34,162 bases of DNA from DASYRM01 sp036004405 (GCA_036004405.1 DASYRM010000005.1:1-34162), one strand, 5' to 3'. Positions 14,676 to 22,680 are shown, numbered from the stretch's first letter. Program-made: numbers and translations. Notes: generated from the letters alone by a model not told the origin.

Positions 14676-16166
14676 TCAGGGCATACGGCAGGTGAAGCTG
14701 GCCGGGGCGGTGACCGGGCCGCGGCCTTTGTACTGCGCCACACGCGGGTACGCGCAGACGAAACGCATCCGATCGACCGTCCCCTCGGGTGTGCGCACCG
14801 TGATCTGCAGCGTCTCGGGCGCGGTACCGGACGCCTTCCAGCGCCGCAGGATACCCGCGACATCGAGGTCGTGAATGGCGCCGTAGATCGGGTTGTCGAG
14901 ACAGTGATCCATCCCCGGCACCATGAACAGGCGCACCGACGATTGTGCCTTGTCGCGGCCCACGGCCTTCACCACCGACTCGTAGTAGTCCACGAAGCTC
15001 CCCGGCGCCAGCGTGTGATCGGCCCAGCCGCCGATGAGGAGGAGCTTCCCGCCGCGGTCGATGAAGGGCCGGATGTCGGCCTTGGCCGCCTGGATGATCT
15101 GGTTCGTGGCGGCTTCGGCGCGATCGACGTGGGTGTCGAAGTTCGGGAGGCCGGCCTTCCAGTCCCACGTCTGATCGTTGAACACGGCGTTGCGGTAGAA
15201 ACCGGGCGCGTAGTTGTAGGGTGCGGGGCCGGCCATCGCCTCCCACTGCAGCTCGCTGCCGGGCGCCATGCCTGCGAACAGATACTTCCCCGTTTTGGCG
15301 TGCACCGCCGGACGGTAGATCTGCCGTGCCGCCTCGATCTGGGGCGCCGTCAGGCAGTCAGCGGCATCGCCGCCCTTGCACGCCACGCGCGACAGGTCCA
15401 CCTGGCAGCGCGGCGGGTCTTCGATGATGCCGTCCTTCAGCCCGTCTGTGGCGTCGCACGAATCGAGCGCCGCCTTGTGGATGACCGGATACTTGCTGGG
15501 CGGAATGTAGCTGGCCGCGGTCTTATGCGTGGCCTGGAACACCCACATCTGGCCGATGCCGTGGTGCAGTGGGTCGTACACGAAGCCGACCGCGGCAGCG
15601 GCATCGAGCGCCGCCGGGTAATCCTGCACGAGCTGGAGGGCGTCGCGCGATCCGCCGCCGCCGCACTCGTTCATCAGGGTGAGCGCCGGCGCCTTGCCGT
15701 AGAAGGCGTCGAGCAGACGCTTCGACGGCGCGATCATCGCGTTGTACGGCTCGCTCGTCATGTCGGCGAGCTTCCACGGTCCGGCGGCGTCGTGGCCACG
15801 GTTGGTGTTGGCGGTGGCCCATCCCTGCCGCAGGTTGGCCGCCATGCCGGCGTAGGTGATCGCCCCGCCGGCAAAGCCGCTCGCGGCGGGACGGAACTCG
15901 CCGTTCCAGTTCTGCAGCGGCATCCAGAGCTCGAACTTCACGCCGGTGTCGTTGTCGCGGTGCACCACGCCTTCGACGCGACAGAACGCCGGCAGCGTCT
16001 TGAACGACGGATCGGGCGGCGACGGCGTGAACGCTCCCGCCGCCACCGATTCGGCGCGCGCGATCGTCACGCCGAAGACCTTTACCGAAGTCAATCGCTC
16101 GCACGGCATCTGCGCGTACGCGCTCGACGCGATGAGCAGCAGCGTGAGGCTCGTCAGCACTCGCAC
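14676..16166 (-). CDS. Tannase/feruloyl esterase family protein lacking the usual catalytic serine
   Basis: 496 residues from GTG 16166 (GTG 16160 is equally possible), with a signal peptide ending SSAYAQ. The tannase/feruloyl esterase fold is clear: LWMPLQNWNGEF, GWATANTNRGHD, FYGKAPALTLMNE, LIGGWADHTLAPG and MVPGMDHCLDNP. The family normally uses a CS-D-HC motif with serine following a cysteine. Asp (about 383) and His-Cys (about 421-422) are present, but the serine box reads ECGGGGSRDAL, so Cys168 is followed by glycine, not serine. Ser173, five residues on, might replace it, or the protein may be inactive as an esterase. The family cleaves ester bonds in gallate or ferulate conjugates outside the cytoplasm. 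It is the third gene of a five-gene operon. Confidence 0.87.
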   Translation of the reverse strand: MRVLTSLTLLLIASSAYAQMPCERLTSVKVFGVTIARAESVAAGAFTPSPPDPSFKTLPAFCRVEGVVHRDNDTGVKFELWMPLQNWNGEFRPAASGFAGGAITYAGMAANLRQGWATANTNRGHDAAGPWKLADMTSEPYNAMIAPSKRLLDAFYGKAPALTLMNECGGGGSRDALQLVQDYPAALDAAAAVGFVYDPLHHGIGQMWVFQATHKTAASYIPPSKYPVIHKAALDSCDATDGLKDGIIEDPPRCQVDLSRVACKGGDAADCLTAPQIEAARQIYRPAVHAKTGKYLFAGMAPGSELQWEAMAGPAPYNYAPGFYRNAVFNDQTWDWKAGLPNFDTHVDRAEAATNQIIQAAKADIRPFIDRGGKLLLIGGWADHTLAPGSFVDYYESVVKAVGRDKAQSSVRLFMVPGMDHCLDNPIYGAIHDLDVAGILRRWKASGTAPETLQITVRTPEGTVDRMRFVCAYPRVAQYKGRGPVTAPASFTCRMP

Positions 16167-16167
16167 G

Positions 16168-17184
16168 CTATTTGGCAGTCTCGGCGCGCGACGGGATGAA
16201 CTCGCGCCGCTTGAACTTCCAGCCGGCATCGGTCTTCGCGTAGACGTCCTCGTAGTGGCCGCCGAGGAAGATGCTGCTCGGCTGCCCCGACGCGCCGACG
16301 TCCAGCACCACCAGGTACTGCCTGCCGACGGCACCGTCGGTGCTCGGCTCGATCACGAGGTTGGTCAGATAGTGGCGGACGAAATTCGGTCCGTGCGGCT
16401 GATCGATCGCCAGCTTCGCCAGGTTGTCGCGCCCCTTCGTGGGCGGGCGGATGAACTCGCCGTCCGGTGAGAAGTTGTCGGCATAGCGGAAGCCGTTGTT
16501 CGCGGCCGTATCGAGCGCATAGGGGTAGCTGTAGACCAGCTGCTGAATCTCGATGTAGTCCTCGGCCGTCAGGGCGCGGAGACCGGTGGCCTTCGGCACC
16601 GGCGCCGGTGCGGGATTACCTGGCGCCGCCGCAGGCGCCACCGGCGCCTTCAACGGATCGTTCTTGAGCTGTTTCGGATCCGCGCCGCCTTCGGACGCGT
16701 AGAAGACCCGCGACTTGAAGCGCCACCCGTCGGGCGTCTTCACATACGTGTCCTCGTAGTGTCCGCCATGCGTCCACGCGCTCTTGCCGCTCGGCTGGCT
16801 GACGTCGCCGATGATGGCGTATTGCGTGCCGCGCGCACCTTCGGGCGTTGCCTCGAGGATCACGTTGGTGATGTAGTGGCTGACGTAGTTCTGATTGCGC
16901 GGGCCGCCGCGCGCCAGCGCCGCCAGGCTGTCGCGCCCGCGATAAAGCCGGCCGGTCTGCCCCTGGTTCATGCCGACGAACACGCCGTCGGCCGCGAAGA
17001 GATCGGCGTAGTCGTAACCGTTGCGGCCACCGGTATCGAGCGCAAAGGCGTAGCGCGCGATGAGCTGCTGAATCTGAATCCGGTCCATCGGCGTCAGCGG
17101 CAGGAACTCCTTCGACTGCGCGGTGAGGCCGTTGCCGGACGTGGCGAGCACGGAGGCGAGCGCGAGACTCCAGATGATGCGCAT
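16168..17184 (-). CDS. Secreted protein with two SnoaL-like (NTF2-fold) domains
   Basis: 338 residues from ATG 17184, with a signal peptide (about 1-22). Two SnoaL-like domains are separated by an Ala/Pro-rich linker (about 180-200). Each begins with an IQQL...Y.YALD-type helix pair and ends with a GGHYED.Y.KT..GW.FK strand (GGHYEDTYVKTPDGWRFKSR and GGHYEDVYAKTDAGWKFKRR). Each also has a histidine in a H-Y-x-T-N motif (SHYITN, RHYLTN), a possible active-site residue. SnoaL/NTF2 folds include cyclases, dehydratases and isomerases, and many have no known reaction. It ends one base before the tannase-family start and follows a second such protein by 15 bases. Export is unusual for catalytic SnoaL proteins. 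Confidence 0.83.
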   Translation of the reverse strand: MRIIWSLALASVLATSGNGLTAQSKEFLPLTPMDRIQIQQLIARYAFALDTGGRNGYDYADLFAADGVFVGMNQGQTGRLYRGRDSLAALARGGPRNQNYVSHYITNVILEATPEGARGTQYAIIGDVSQPSGKSAWTHGGHYEDTYVKTPDGWRFKSRVFYASEGGADPKQLKNDPLKAPVAPAAAPGNPAPAPVPKATGLRALTAEDYIEIQQLVYSYPYALDTAANNGFRYADNFSPDGEFIRPPTKGRDNLAKLAIDQPHGPNFVRHYLTNLVIEPSTDGAVGRQYLVVLDVGASGQPSSIFLGGHYEDVYAKTDAGWKFKRREFIPSRAETAK

Positions 17185-17199
17185 GATGTCGGGCCTCGC

Positions 17200-18138
17200 T
17201 CAGCGGGTTTCGACGGGCGTGGGCTTGCCGACGTTGGTCGTCGGGCCACCCTCGTTCGGGATGAACTGGCGCCGTTTGAAGCGCCACCCCTGCTGCGTCT
17301 TCACGTAGGCGTCCTCGAAGTGGCCGCCGGCAAAGATGGAGCTCGGCTGATTGTTTTCGCCGATGGCAATCACGACGGCGTAGACGCGGCCGCGCGCGCC
17401 CTCGGGCGTCGCCTCGAGCAGCGCGTTCGTCGCAAAGTTGCGGACGTAGGCCGGCCCCTGGCCCGGACGGTGGCCCGACGCCATCTTCAGCAGCGCCTCG
17501 CGACCCGCGACCGTCGCCTGCGGCGTGACGAACACGCCGTCCTCGGTGAACAGCTCGGCGAGCGCCTTGCCGCCTTCGCCGCCGTTGTCGAGCGTGTAGG
17601 GGTAGCGCGCGACCAGCTGCTGGATGTCGAGCAGGTCCTGCGGCGCCAGCGTTGGCTTGCTCGAGGCGCGCGCCTGCAGCTCGCCCGGCGTGTAGTACGA
17701 GCGGTTGAGGAAACGCCACCCCGCCGGCGTCTTCGCGTAGACGTCCTCGTAGACGCCGCCGTTGTTGGGCAGCGTGACGTTCATTCGTGCGCCGCCGGGA
17801 CGTGCCTCGAGCGGAGAGAACTGAAGCGCCGGCGCGCCCGCGCCGCCGCCGGGCCGCACCGGCCGTTCGGCCCCCGCCTGACACTGCCGCTCGGACTTCA
17901 CCAGCGCCACGAGTTGATCGCGCCCCTGGATGTTGCCGCGGAAGCCGCTGTAGAAGATGCCGTCCGGCGTGAAGAGACCGGCGTAGGCCTCGGCCTGGCA
18001 CGTCCCCAGCGCCGTCGCGTACCGCGCGCTGAGGCTCTGGATTTCGTCCGCATCGGCCTTCGAAAAGGTTGTCTGCGCGGCGCCGGCCGCCGTCATCGCT
18101 AGACTTGCCGCTATCAACGACACGAACTGCTGTCTCAC
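17200..18138 (-). CDS. Secreted protein with two SnoaL-like domains, first gene of the operon
   Basis: 312 residues from GTG 18138, preceded by AGGAGG at good spacing. The signal peptide covers about 1-21. The two domains match the neighbouring paralogue: GGVYEDVYAKTPAGWRFLNR closes the first and GGHFEDAYVKTQQGWRFKRR the second. Here the H-Y-x-T-N motif seen in the neighbour is absent in domain 1 and reads RNFATN in domain 2, so both likely key histidines are missing. Domain 1 carries a divergent Gly/Pro/Ala-rich insert and two extra cysteines. This may be a binding or structural partner of the downstream double-SnoaL protein. It is the promoter-proximal gene of the five-gene unit ending at 12626. 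Confidence 0.83.
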   Translation of the reverse strand: MRQQFVSLIAASLAMTAAGAAQTTFSKADADEIQSLSARYATALGTCQAEAYAGLFTPDGIFYSGFRGNIQGRDQLVALVKSERQCQAGAERPVRPGGGAGAPALQFSPLEARPGGARMNVTLPNNGGVYEDVYAKTPAGWRFLNRSYYTPGELQARASSKPTLAPQDLLDIQQLVARYPYTLDNGGEGGKALAELFTEDGVFVTPQATVAGREALLKMASGHRPGQGPAYVRNFATNALLEATPEGARGRVYAVVIAIGENNQPSSIFAGGHFEDAYVKTQQGWRFKRRQFIPNEGGPTTNVGKPTPVETR

Positions 18139-18267
18139 GGAGCCTCCTGTGGCGGCGAGTCTACCGCGCCCCCAGCGGAGAGCGTCCCCTAAAGCGGCGG
18201 CCCCCCTAAAATGGGGAGCCTCCGTTCGATCGCCTCCGTTCCGTCGTTAACCATCCGGGAGGGTCCG

Positions 18268-19284
18268 ATGCGCGCCATCTTCATCAGCTACCGTCGCGAA
18301 GACGCGGAAGGACAGGCCGGGCGGCTGTTCACCGACCTCGGCCGCATCTTCGGTGAGAAGTCGGTGTTCATGGATGTGGCGGGCCTCGAAGCGGGCCGCG
18401 ACTTCCGCCGCGCCATCGACGAGCAGGTGGCCTCCTGCGGCGTGCTGCTCGCCGTCATCGGCAAGAGTTGGGTGGACGTCACCGACGCCTCGGGGCGGCG
18501 GCGGCTGGAGGACCCGCACGATTTCGTGAGGCTCGAAACCGCCGCGGCATTGAAGCGCGACATCCCGGTCATACCGGTACTGGTGCACGGGGCGCAGATG
18601 CCGCGGGCCGACCAGCTGCCGCCCGACATGGGGGATCTCGTGTACCGCAGCGCGCTCGAAGTCACCCATGCGCGCTGGGAGTCGGACGTGCAGGTGCTGG
18701 CGAGCCAGCTGCGGCCGTACGTCGACGCCGACGCGGCGGCGTCCGCACCGGCGGCAGCGTCATCGGCCCCCGCAAGCCGCCCGGCCCACCCCGCGCCCCG
18801 GGGCAACGGTGCACTCGTCGCCGCGGCACTTGCAGCCGTGGTCCTCGTGCTCGGCGGCTATCTCTGGCTGGGAGGGTCGAAGGACGCCGTGAGTGGGCCG
18901 GCCGCGGCGGCACCGGCTGCGGCGACGCCGCTCCCCGCACCGGACGACGATCGCGAGGCCGAAGCCAAGGCCACGAAGGAGGCGGCGCGACGAGCGGCGG
19001 CCACCGCCGCCGCCGAGCATCGCGCGCGCTGGCCGAACTACGACTTCCCCGCGCCGAACGGCGGCGAGCTGGTGTACACGATCATGCCGGACGGCAACCC
19101 GGCGTGTGCGTCGTACGACGGGGGCCGTTGTCTATGGGGCGTGAAGTACGACGACATCGACTTCAGCAAGCTGAAGCCGCTCGTCTGCGGCGAGGCGCAC
19201 AAGGCGAGGTGGGGGGCGACCGGCTACGAGGACCCGATGCACTGGTGCAACCTCGCCCGCACGGTGCGCCCGAAGCCGAGCTAA
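18268..19284 (+). CDS. TIR-domain membrane protein with outer Cys-containing C-terminal domain
   Basis: 338 residues from ATG 18268, with GGGAGG upstream. The TIR domain (1-150) reads IFISYRREDAEGQAGRLF, VFMDVAGLEAGRDF, LLAVIGKSW, then RLEDPHDFVRLETAAALKR. Glu90 in VRLE matches the glutamate needed for NAD+ cleavage in NADase TIR domains. An Ala/Pro linker leads to one membrane span (about 183-201), a charged Ala-rich stretch, and a C-terminal domain (about 255-338) with NGGELVYTIMPDGNPAC and four cysteines, suited to disulfides outside the cytoplasm. TIR proteins signal or deplete NAD+ in immunity and stress, but the single span suggests a sensor facing outward. No defence genes adjoin it. 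A TAAAAT box at 18207-18212 may be its -10. Confidence 0.85.
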   Translation: MRAIFISYRREDAEGQAGRLFTDLGRIFGEKSVFMDVAGLEAGRDFRRAIDEQVASCGVLLAVIGKSWVDVTDASGRRRLEDPHDFVRLETAAALKRDIPVIPVLVHGAQMPRADQLPPDMGDLVYRSALEVTHARWESDVQVLASQLRPYVDADAAASAPAAASSAPASRPAHPAPRGNGALVAAALAAVVLVLGGYLWLGGSKDAVSGPAAAAPAAATPLPAPDDDREAEAKATKEAARRAAATAAAEHRARWPNYDFPAPNGGELVYTIMPDGNPACASYDGGRCLWGVKYDDIDFSKLKPLVCGEAHKARWGATGYEDPMHWCNLARTVRPKPS

Positions 19285-19300
19285 CGGAGGCAGAGCACCT

Positions 19301-19327
19301 TCTCTGCCCTCTCTGCCTTCTCTGCCT
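19301..19327. repeat. Three tandem 9-bp units (TCTCTGCCY) with a flanking inverted repeat
   Basis: TCTCTGCCC, TCTCTGCCT, TCTCTGCCT lie between the convergent TIR and PQQ dehydrogenase genes. GAGGCAGAG at 19287-19295 pairs perfectly with CTCTGCCTC at 19320-19328, so the spacer can fold into a 9-bp stem that may serve as a two-way terminator. Confidence 0.7.
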
Positions 19328-19333
19328 CGAGGT

Positions 19334-21415
19334 TCACCGAGGCAGCGCGTAGGCGATGTAGGCGCCGGGCGGTGGCGGCGGTCCACCCGCGCGGCCGCCG
19401 CGGCCACGACCCTGCCCTGCCACTGCGGCCCCCTCGGGACCGGCAGGCACCGCCGCTGGAGCGGCCGGTCCAGGCCCGCCGAAGCGGATCGGGAAGAGCC
19501 CCTGCCCTGCGGCCACCGGGAAGACGATGAACTGTCGCCCGTTCACTTCGTACGACGCGGGCACACCTTCAGAGCCGGTCGGCAGATCCGTCTTCCACAC
19601 TGCCTTGCCGTTGTCGCGGTCGTAGGCGCGTACCGTGCGATCGGACGCGGTGGCCACGAAGACCAGACCGCCTCCGGTCACGAGCGGACCGCCGCGCGGC
19701 ATGTGCGCGCCCGAATCGGCCGGGATGTTGGAATTCGATCCCGGGGGCGGCGTCACGCCGCCGTCCGGCACCTGCCACTTGATTTCGCCGGTGTTGAGGT
19801 CGTACGCCGTGAGCTGCGACCACGGCGGACCGATGGCGGTCATGCCGTTGCTCGCGCTCTGCATGAAGTCGTACGGCGAGGTGTAGCGCACCGGCCCCTT
19901 GGTGAGCGCGTCCTTGGCCTCGGCGATCAGCTTCTTCTCTTCGTCGGGCGTGATGAGCGGACTCGGTGGACCGCCTCCGAGAGCGCCGCCCGCGGTCGGT
20001 TCTTCGTTGCTGCGGATCAGGCGCAGCATCACCGGCATGTTCTTGGCGACGATGTACATCTCGCCCTTGATCGGATCCACCGCGCCGCTGCCCCAGTTGC
20101 CGCCGCCGTTGTGGCCGGGCATCGAGATCGTGCCGCGCAGGCTTGGCGGCGTGTAGAGCCCCTCGTTGCGCGCGTTGCGCACCTTGGCCTTCATCGCCTC
20201 GAGCTCGGCGGGCGGCAGGAACGGGTTGACGTCCTTCTCGGTGAACGACTGGCGCGAGAACGGCGCCGGCTTGGTCGGGAACGGCTGCGTGGGCCAGCTC
20301 GCCTCACCGGGCACGTCGGACTGCGGCACGGCGCGCTCTTCGATCGGGAACACCGGCTCGCCGGTCTTGCGATCGAAGACGAACACGAACCCCATCTTGG
20401 TGGCCTGCGCCACCGCCTGGATCGTGCGGCCGTTCCGCTTCAGCGTCAGGAGCTTCGGCGACTGCGGCAGATCGAAGTCCCACAGATCGTGGTGAACGAG
20501 CTGCCTGTACCAACGCACCTTGCCGCTCTCCGCCTCGAGCGCCACCAGGCTGTTGGCGTAGAGGTTCGTTCCCTTGCGGTTGCCGCCGTAGAAGTCGAAC
20601 CGCCCGGTGCCCGTCGGGATGAACGCCAAGCCATTCTCTTCATCAACGGTGAGCTCCGACCAGTTGTGCACGCCCCCCGCGGTCTTGAACGCGCCGTCGG
20701 GCCACGTGTCGTACCCCTGTTCGCCCGGCAGCGGAATGGTGTGGAACACCCACTTCACCTTGCCGGTGCGCACGTCGTACGCCTGCACGTCGGCCGGGTT
20801 GGCCTCGTAGCCGGCGCCCTGCGCGGGCAGCGACATGATGATCGTGTCCTTGTAGATGCGCCCCGGGTTGCTGGTCTGCAGCGGGTTGCGCACGTCGCGC
20901 CACAACGCCGTGCGCAGGTCCACCTTGCCGTTGACCCCAAACGACGTGATTGCCTGGCCGGTGCGCGCATCGATCGCGGTGATGTTTCCGGCGTTGAGAT
21001 AGATGAGGCGCCGGTCGGAGCGGTCGGCGCTCTCCCAGTAGTTCATGCCCCGGGCGCCGATGGCGCCCTGGTTGGGATGCGTCCAGACCTCCTTGCCGGT
21101 GGCCGCGTCGAGCGCCACGATGGCGTTGCCCGTGCCCTGCACGTACATCAGGTCGTCCACGACGATCGGGTTGAACGTGATGTTGCCATTCACCGGGTAG
21201 GTCCACGCCACTTGCAGCTGCGAGACGTTGGCCTTGTTGATCTGCGCGAGCGCGGTGAACTGCGACGAATGGGGCCCGCCGCCGTAGGCCGTCCAGGTGG
21301 TGTAGGGCTTGGCCTGCGATTTCGAAGCGCTCTTCCCGGACTGCGCCACCACCGACACCACGCCCGCCATCAGCAGCAGGGCAATCACCACGAACGAAGC
21401 ACGAAATCTGCGCAT
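19334..21415 (-). CDS. PQQ-dependent dehydrogenase (quinoprotein, soluble-domain type)
   Basis: 693 residues from ATG 21415, with AAGGA upstream and a signal peptide (about 1-25). The chain is an eight-blade quinoprotein beta-propeller: WTAYGGGPHSSQFTALAQIN at the start, repeated blade ends such as VALDAATGKEVWTH, AIDARTGQAI, VFDRKTGEPVFPIEER, AYDLNTGEIKWQVP and AYDRDNGKAVWKT, and HHDLWDFDLPQSPKL typical of glucose/polyol quinoprotein dehydrogenases. It would oxidise a sugar or alcohol in the periplasm, passing electrons to the quinone pool or a cytochrome. No heme CXXCH motif is present. A Gly/Arg/Pro-rich low-complexity stretch precedes the last residues (YIAYALPR). It is divergent from 21524-22648 across a palindromic site. 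The substrate is unknown. Confidence 0.9.
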   Translation of the reverse strand: MRRFRASFVVIALLLMAGVVSVVAQSGKSASKSQAKPYTTWTAYGGGPHSSQFTALAQINKANVSQLQVAWTYPVNGNITFNPIVVDDLMYVQGTGNAIVALDAATGKEVWTHPNQGAIGARGMNYWESADRSDRRLIYLNAGNITAIDARTGQAITSFGVNGKVDLRTALWRDVRNPLQTSNPGRIYKDTIIMSLPAQGAGYEANPADVQAYDVRTGKVKWVFHTIPLPGEQGYDTWPDGAFKTAGGVHNWSELTVDEENGLAFIPTGTGRFDFYGGNRKGTNLYANSLVALEAESGKVRWYRQLVHHDLWDFDLPQSPKLLTLKRNGRTIQAVAQATKMGFVFVFDRKTGEPVFPIEERAVPQSDVPGEASWPTQPFPTKPAPFSRQSFTEKDVNPFLPPAELEAMKAKVRNARNEGLYTPPSLRGTISMPGHNGGGNWGSGAVDPIKGEMYIVAKNMPVMLRLIRSNEEPTAGGALGGGPPSPLITPDEEKKLIAEAKDALTKGPVRYTSPYDFMQSASNGMTAIGPPWSQLTAYDLNTGEIKWQVPDGGVTPPPGSNSNIPADSGAHMPRGGPLVTGGGLVFVATASDRTVRAYDRDNGKAVWKTDLPTGSEGVPASYEVNGRQFIVFPVAAGQGLFPIRFGGPGPAAPAAVPAGPEGAAVAGQGRGRGGRAGGPPPPPGAYIAYALPR

Positions 21416-21467
21416 GGAGATCCTTTGGGTAAGACCGCGAAGCGGGATTCTAACGTAGCCCTTCCGG

Positions 21468-21494
21468 TTGCCATCTATACGGCAGCCGTATAAT
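21468..21494 (+). promoter_or_regulatory. Promoter for the 21524 gene
   Basis: TTGCCA (21468-21473) and TATAAT (21489-21494) with a 15-base spacer, shorter than the usual 17. The perfect -10 box in such GC-rich DNA is notable. The predicted transcript start is about 20 bases before ATG 21524. Confidence 0.55.
21476..21492. promoter_or_regulatory. 17-bp perfect palindrome, likely operator between divergent genes
   Basis: TATACGGC-A-GCCGTATA overlaps the TATAAT box at 21489-21494. It lies 60 bases from the PQQ dehydrogenase start and 31 bases from the 21524 start. Overlap with a -10 element suggests a repressor site controlling one or both genes. Confidence 0.6.
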
Positions 21495-21523
21495 ACGCGC
21501 CGATTCACCCAAGGAGGCCCTGC

Positions 21524-22648
21524 ATGGACACGCTCGGGCGCCGTCGGCTGGCGGTGGTTCTTTCGCTTGGCGCAACGCTGTGGGTTTCAGCGCTCGTCAG
21601 TCCGGTCTCCACGCAAAGGGCCGCGGCGCCGCCGCTCGTCGTCACCGCCTACAACGGCGGCGCGCCGATCCCCTATACGCCGCCGAGGACGCCGTGGGGC
21701 GAGCCGGATCTGCAGGGCGTGTGGTCGAGCGACGACACCGCGGGCATCCCGCGCGAGCGTGACGCCAAACTTGGCACCCGCCTGTACCAGACCGACGAGG
21801 AATGGGCGGCGCGGCAGAAGCAGGTGTCCGACGGTGTGCGGCGCGGCGAGAACGCGACCGGCTCCTTTCGCAACGACTACGCGCAGCGCGCGTTCCGGCA
21901 GACCTCGATCATCGTCGACCCTGCCGACGGCCGGCAGCCCGGGGTCACGCCCGAAGCCGAGAAGCGGCGGGCGTCGCGGGATCGCGGCACGTTCGGCAAC
22001 GGCCCCTTCAACGGCTTCGACGACTTCACGCTCTACGATCGCTGCATCACGCGCGGGATCGTCGGCTCGGTGCTCCGGGTGGTCTACGGCAACGGGAACC
22101 GCATCGTGCAGGGGCCGGGCATGGTGGCCTTCAGCTACGAGATGATCCACGATACGCGCATCCTCTACACCGACGGCCGGCCGCACCTGTCGCAGAACAT
22201 CCGCCAGTACCTCGGCGATTCGCGCGCGCGATGGGAGGGCGACGAGCTGGTGGTCGAAACGACCAACCTCACCGACAAGACCAGCATCGGGGGCAACGGC
22301 AACGGGCTGCGCCACAGCGACAAGATGGTGATCACCGAGCGCTTCAAGCGGGTGGCACACGACATCGTCCAGTACCAGTTCACGGTGGATGATCCGGTCA
22401 CCTACAAGGCGCCGTTCACCATGTCGATGCCGCTGACGCCGCTCTCGGGCGGGGTGATCCTCCCCTACGAATGCCACGAGGGAAACGGCGCGGTGAAGAA
22501 CGCGCTCAGCGCCGAACGCGCCGAGGACAGGGCGATTGCCGCCGATCTCGCCAAAGGCATCGTGCGCCCGCGGCGGCCGGCGCAGGAAGGGGCCGCCCCC
22601 GGCGGCGGGCTGCCACGCGCGGCGGCGCCGGCGGCGGAAGAGAACTGA
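21524..22648 (+). CDS. Long secreted 'PDLQGxW' family protein, subtype A
   Basis: 374 residues from ATG 21524, preceded by AAGGAGG. Signal peptide about 1-31. Blocks: PRTPWGEPDLQGVWSSDDTAG, VDPADGRQPGVTPEAEKRRA, YDRCITRGIVGSVLRVVYGNG, VAFSYEMIHDTRILYTDGRP, QYLGDSRARWEGDELVVETTN, and a C-terminal ILPYECHEGNGAVKNALSAER followed by a Pro/Ala-rich tail. The same cysteines occur in RCITRG and ECHEGN as in the 6189-7178 copy, with which it shares most blocks. It stands alone as a transcription unit, divergent from the PQQ dehydrogenase. The pairing and shared operator suggest the two may be expressed together. Exported, function unknown. Confidence 0.83.
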   Translation: MDTLGRRRLAVVLSLGATLWVSALVSPVSTQRAAAPPLVVTAYNGGAPIPYTPPRTPWGEPDLQGVWSSDDTAGIPRERDAKLGTRLYQTDEEWAARQKQVSDGVRRGENATGSFRNDYAQRAFRQTSIIVDPADGRQPGVTPEAEKRRASRDRGTFGNGPFNGFDDFTLYDRCITRGIVGSVLRVVYGNGNRIVQGPGMVAFSYEMIHDTRILYTDGRPHLSQNIRQYLGDSRARWEGDELVVETTNLTDKTSIGGNGNGLRHSDKMVITERFKRVAHDIVQYQFTVDDPVTYKAPFTMSMPLTPLSGGVILPYECHEGNGAVKNALSAERAEDRAIAADLAKGIVRPRRPAQEGAAPGGGLPRAAAPAAEEN

Positions 22649-22662
22649 CGGTGTACGTAGAG

Positions 22663-22680
22663 GCGCACCTCCCGGTGCGC
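22663..22680. repeat. Dispersed palindrome, copy 4 (stem GCGCACC, loop TCCC)
   Basis: A 7-bp perfect stem with the loop TCCC in place of TTCA, 15 bases after the 21524-22648 gene. It is preceded by GTAGAG, like the copy at 10294. Confidence 0.7.

Noticed and set aside
18268..19284. Anti-phage defence cluster around the TIR gene
   Set aside because: Neighbours are SnoaL proteins and a PQQ dehydrogenase; no STING, Thoeris or other partner genes are present.
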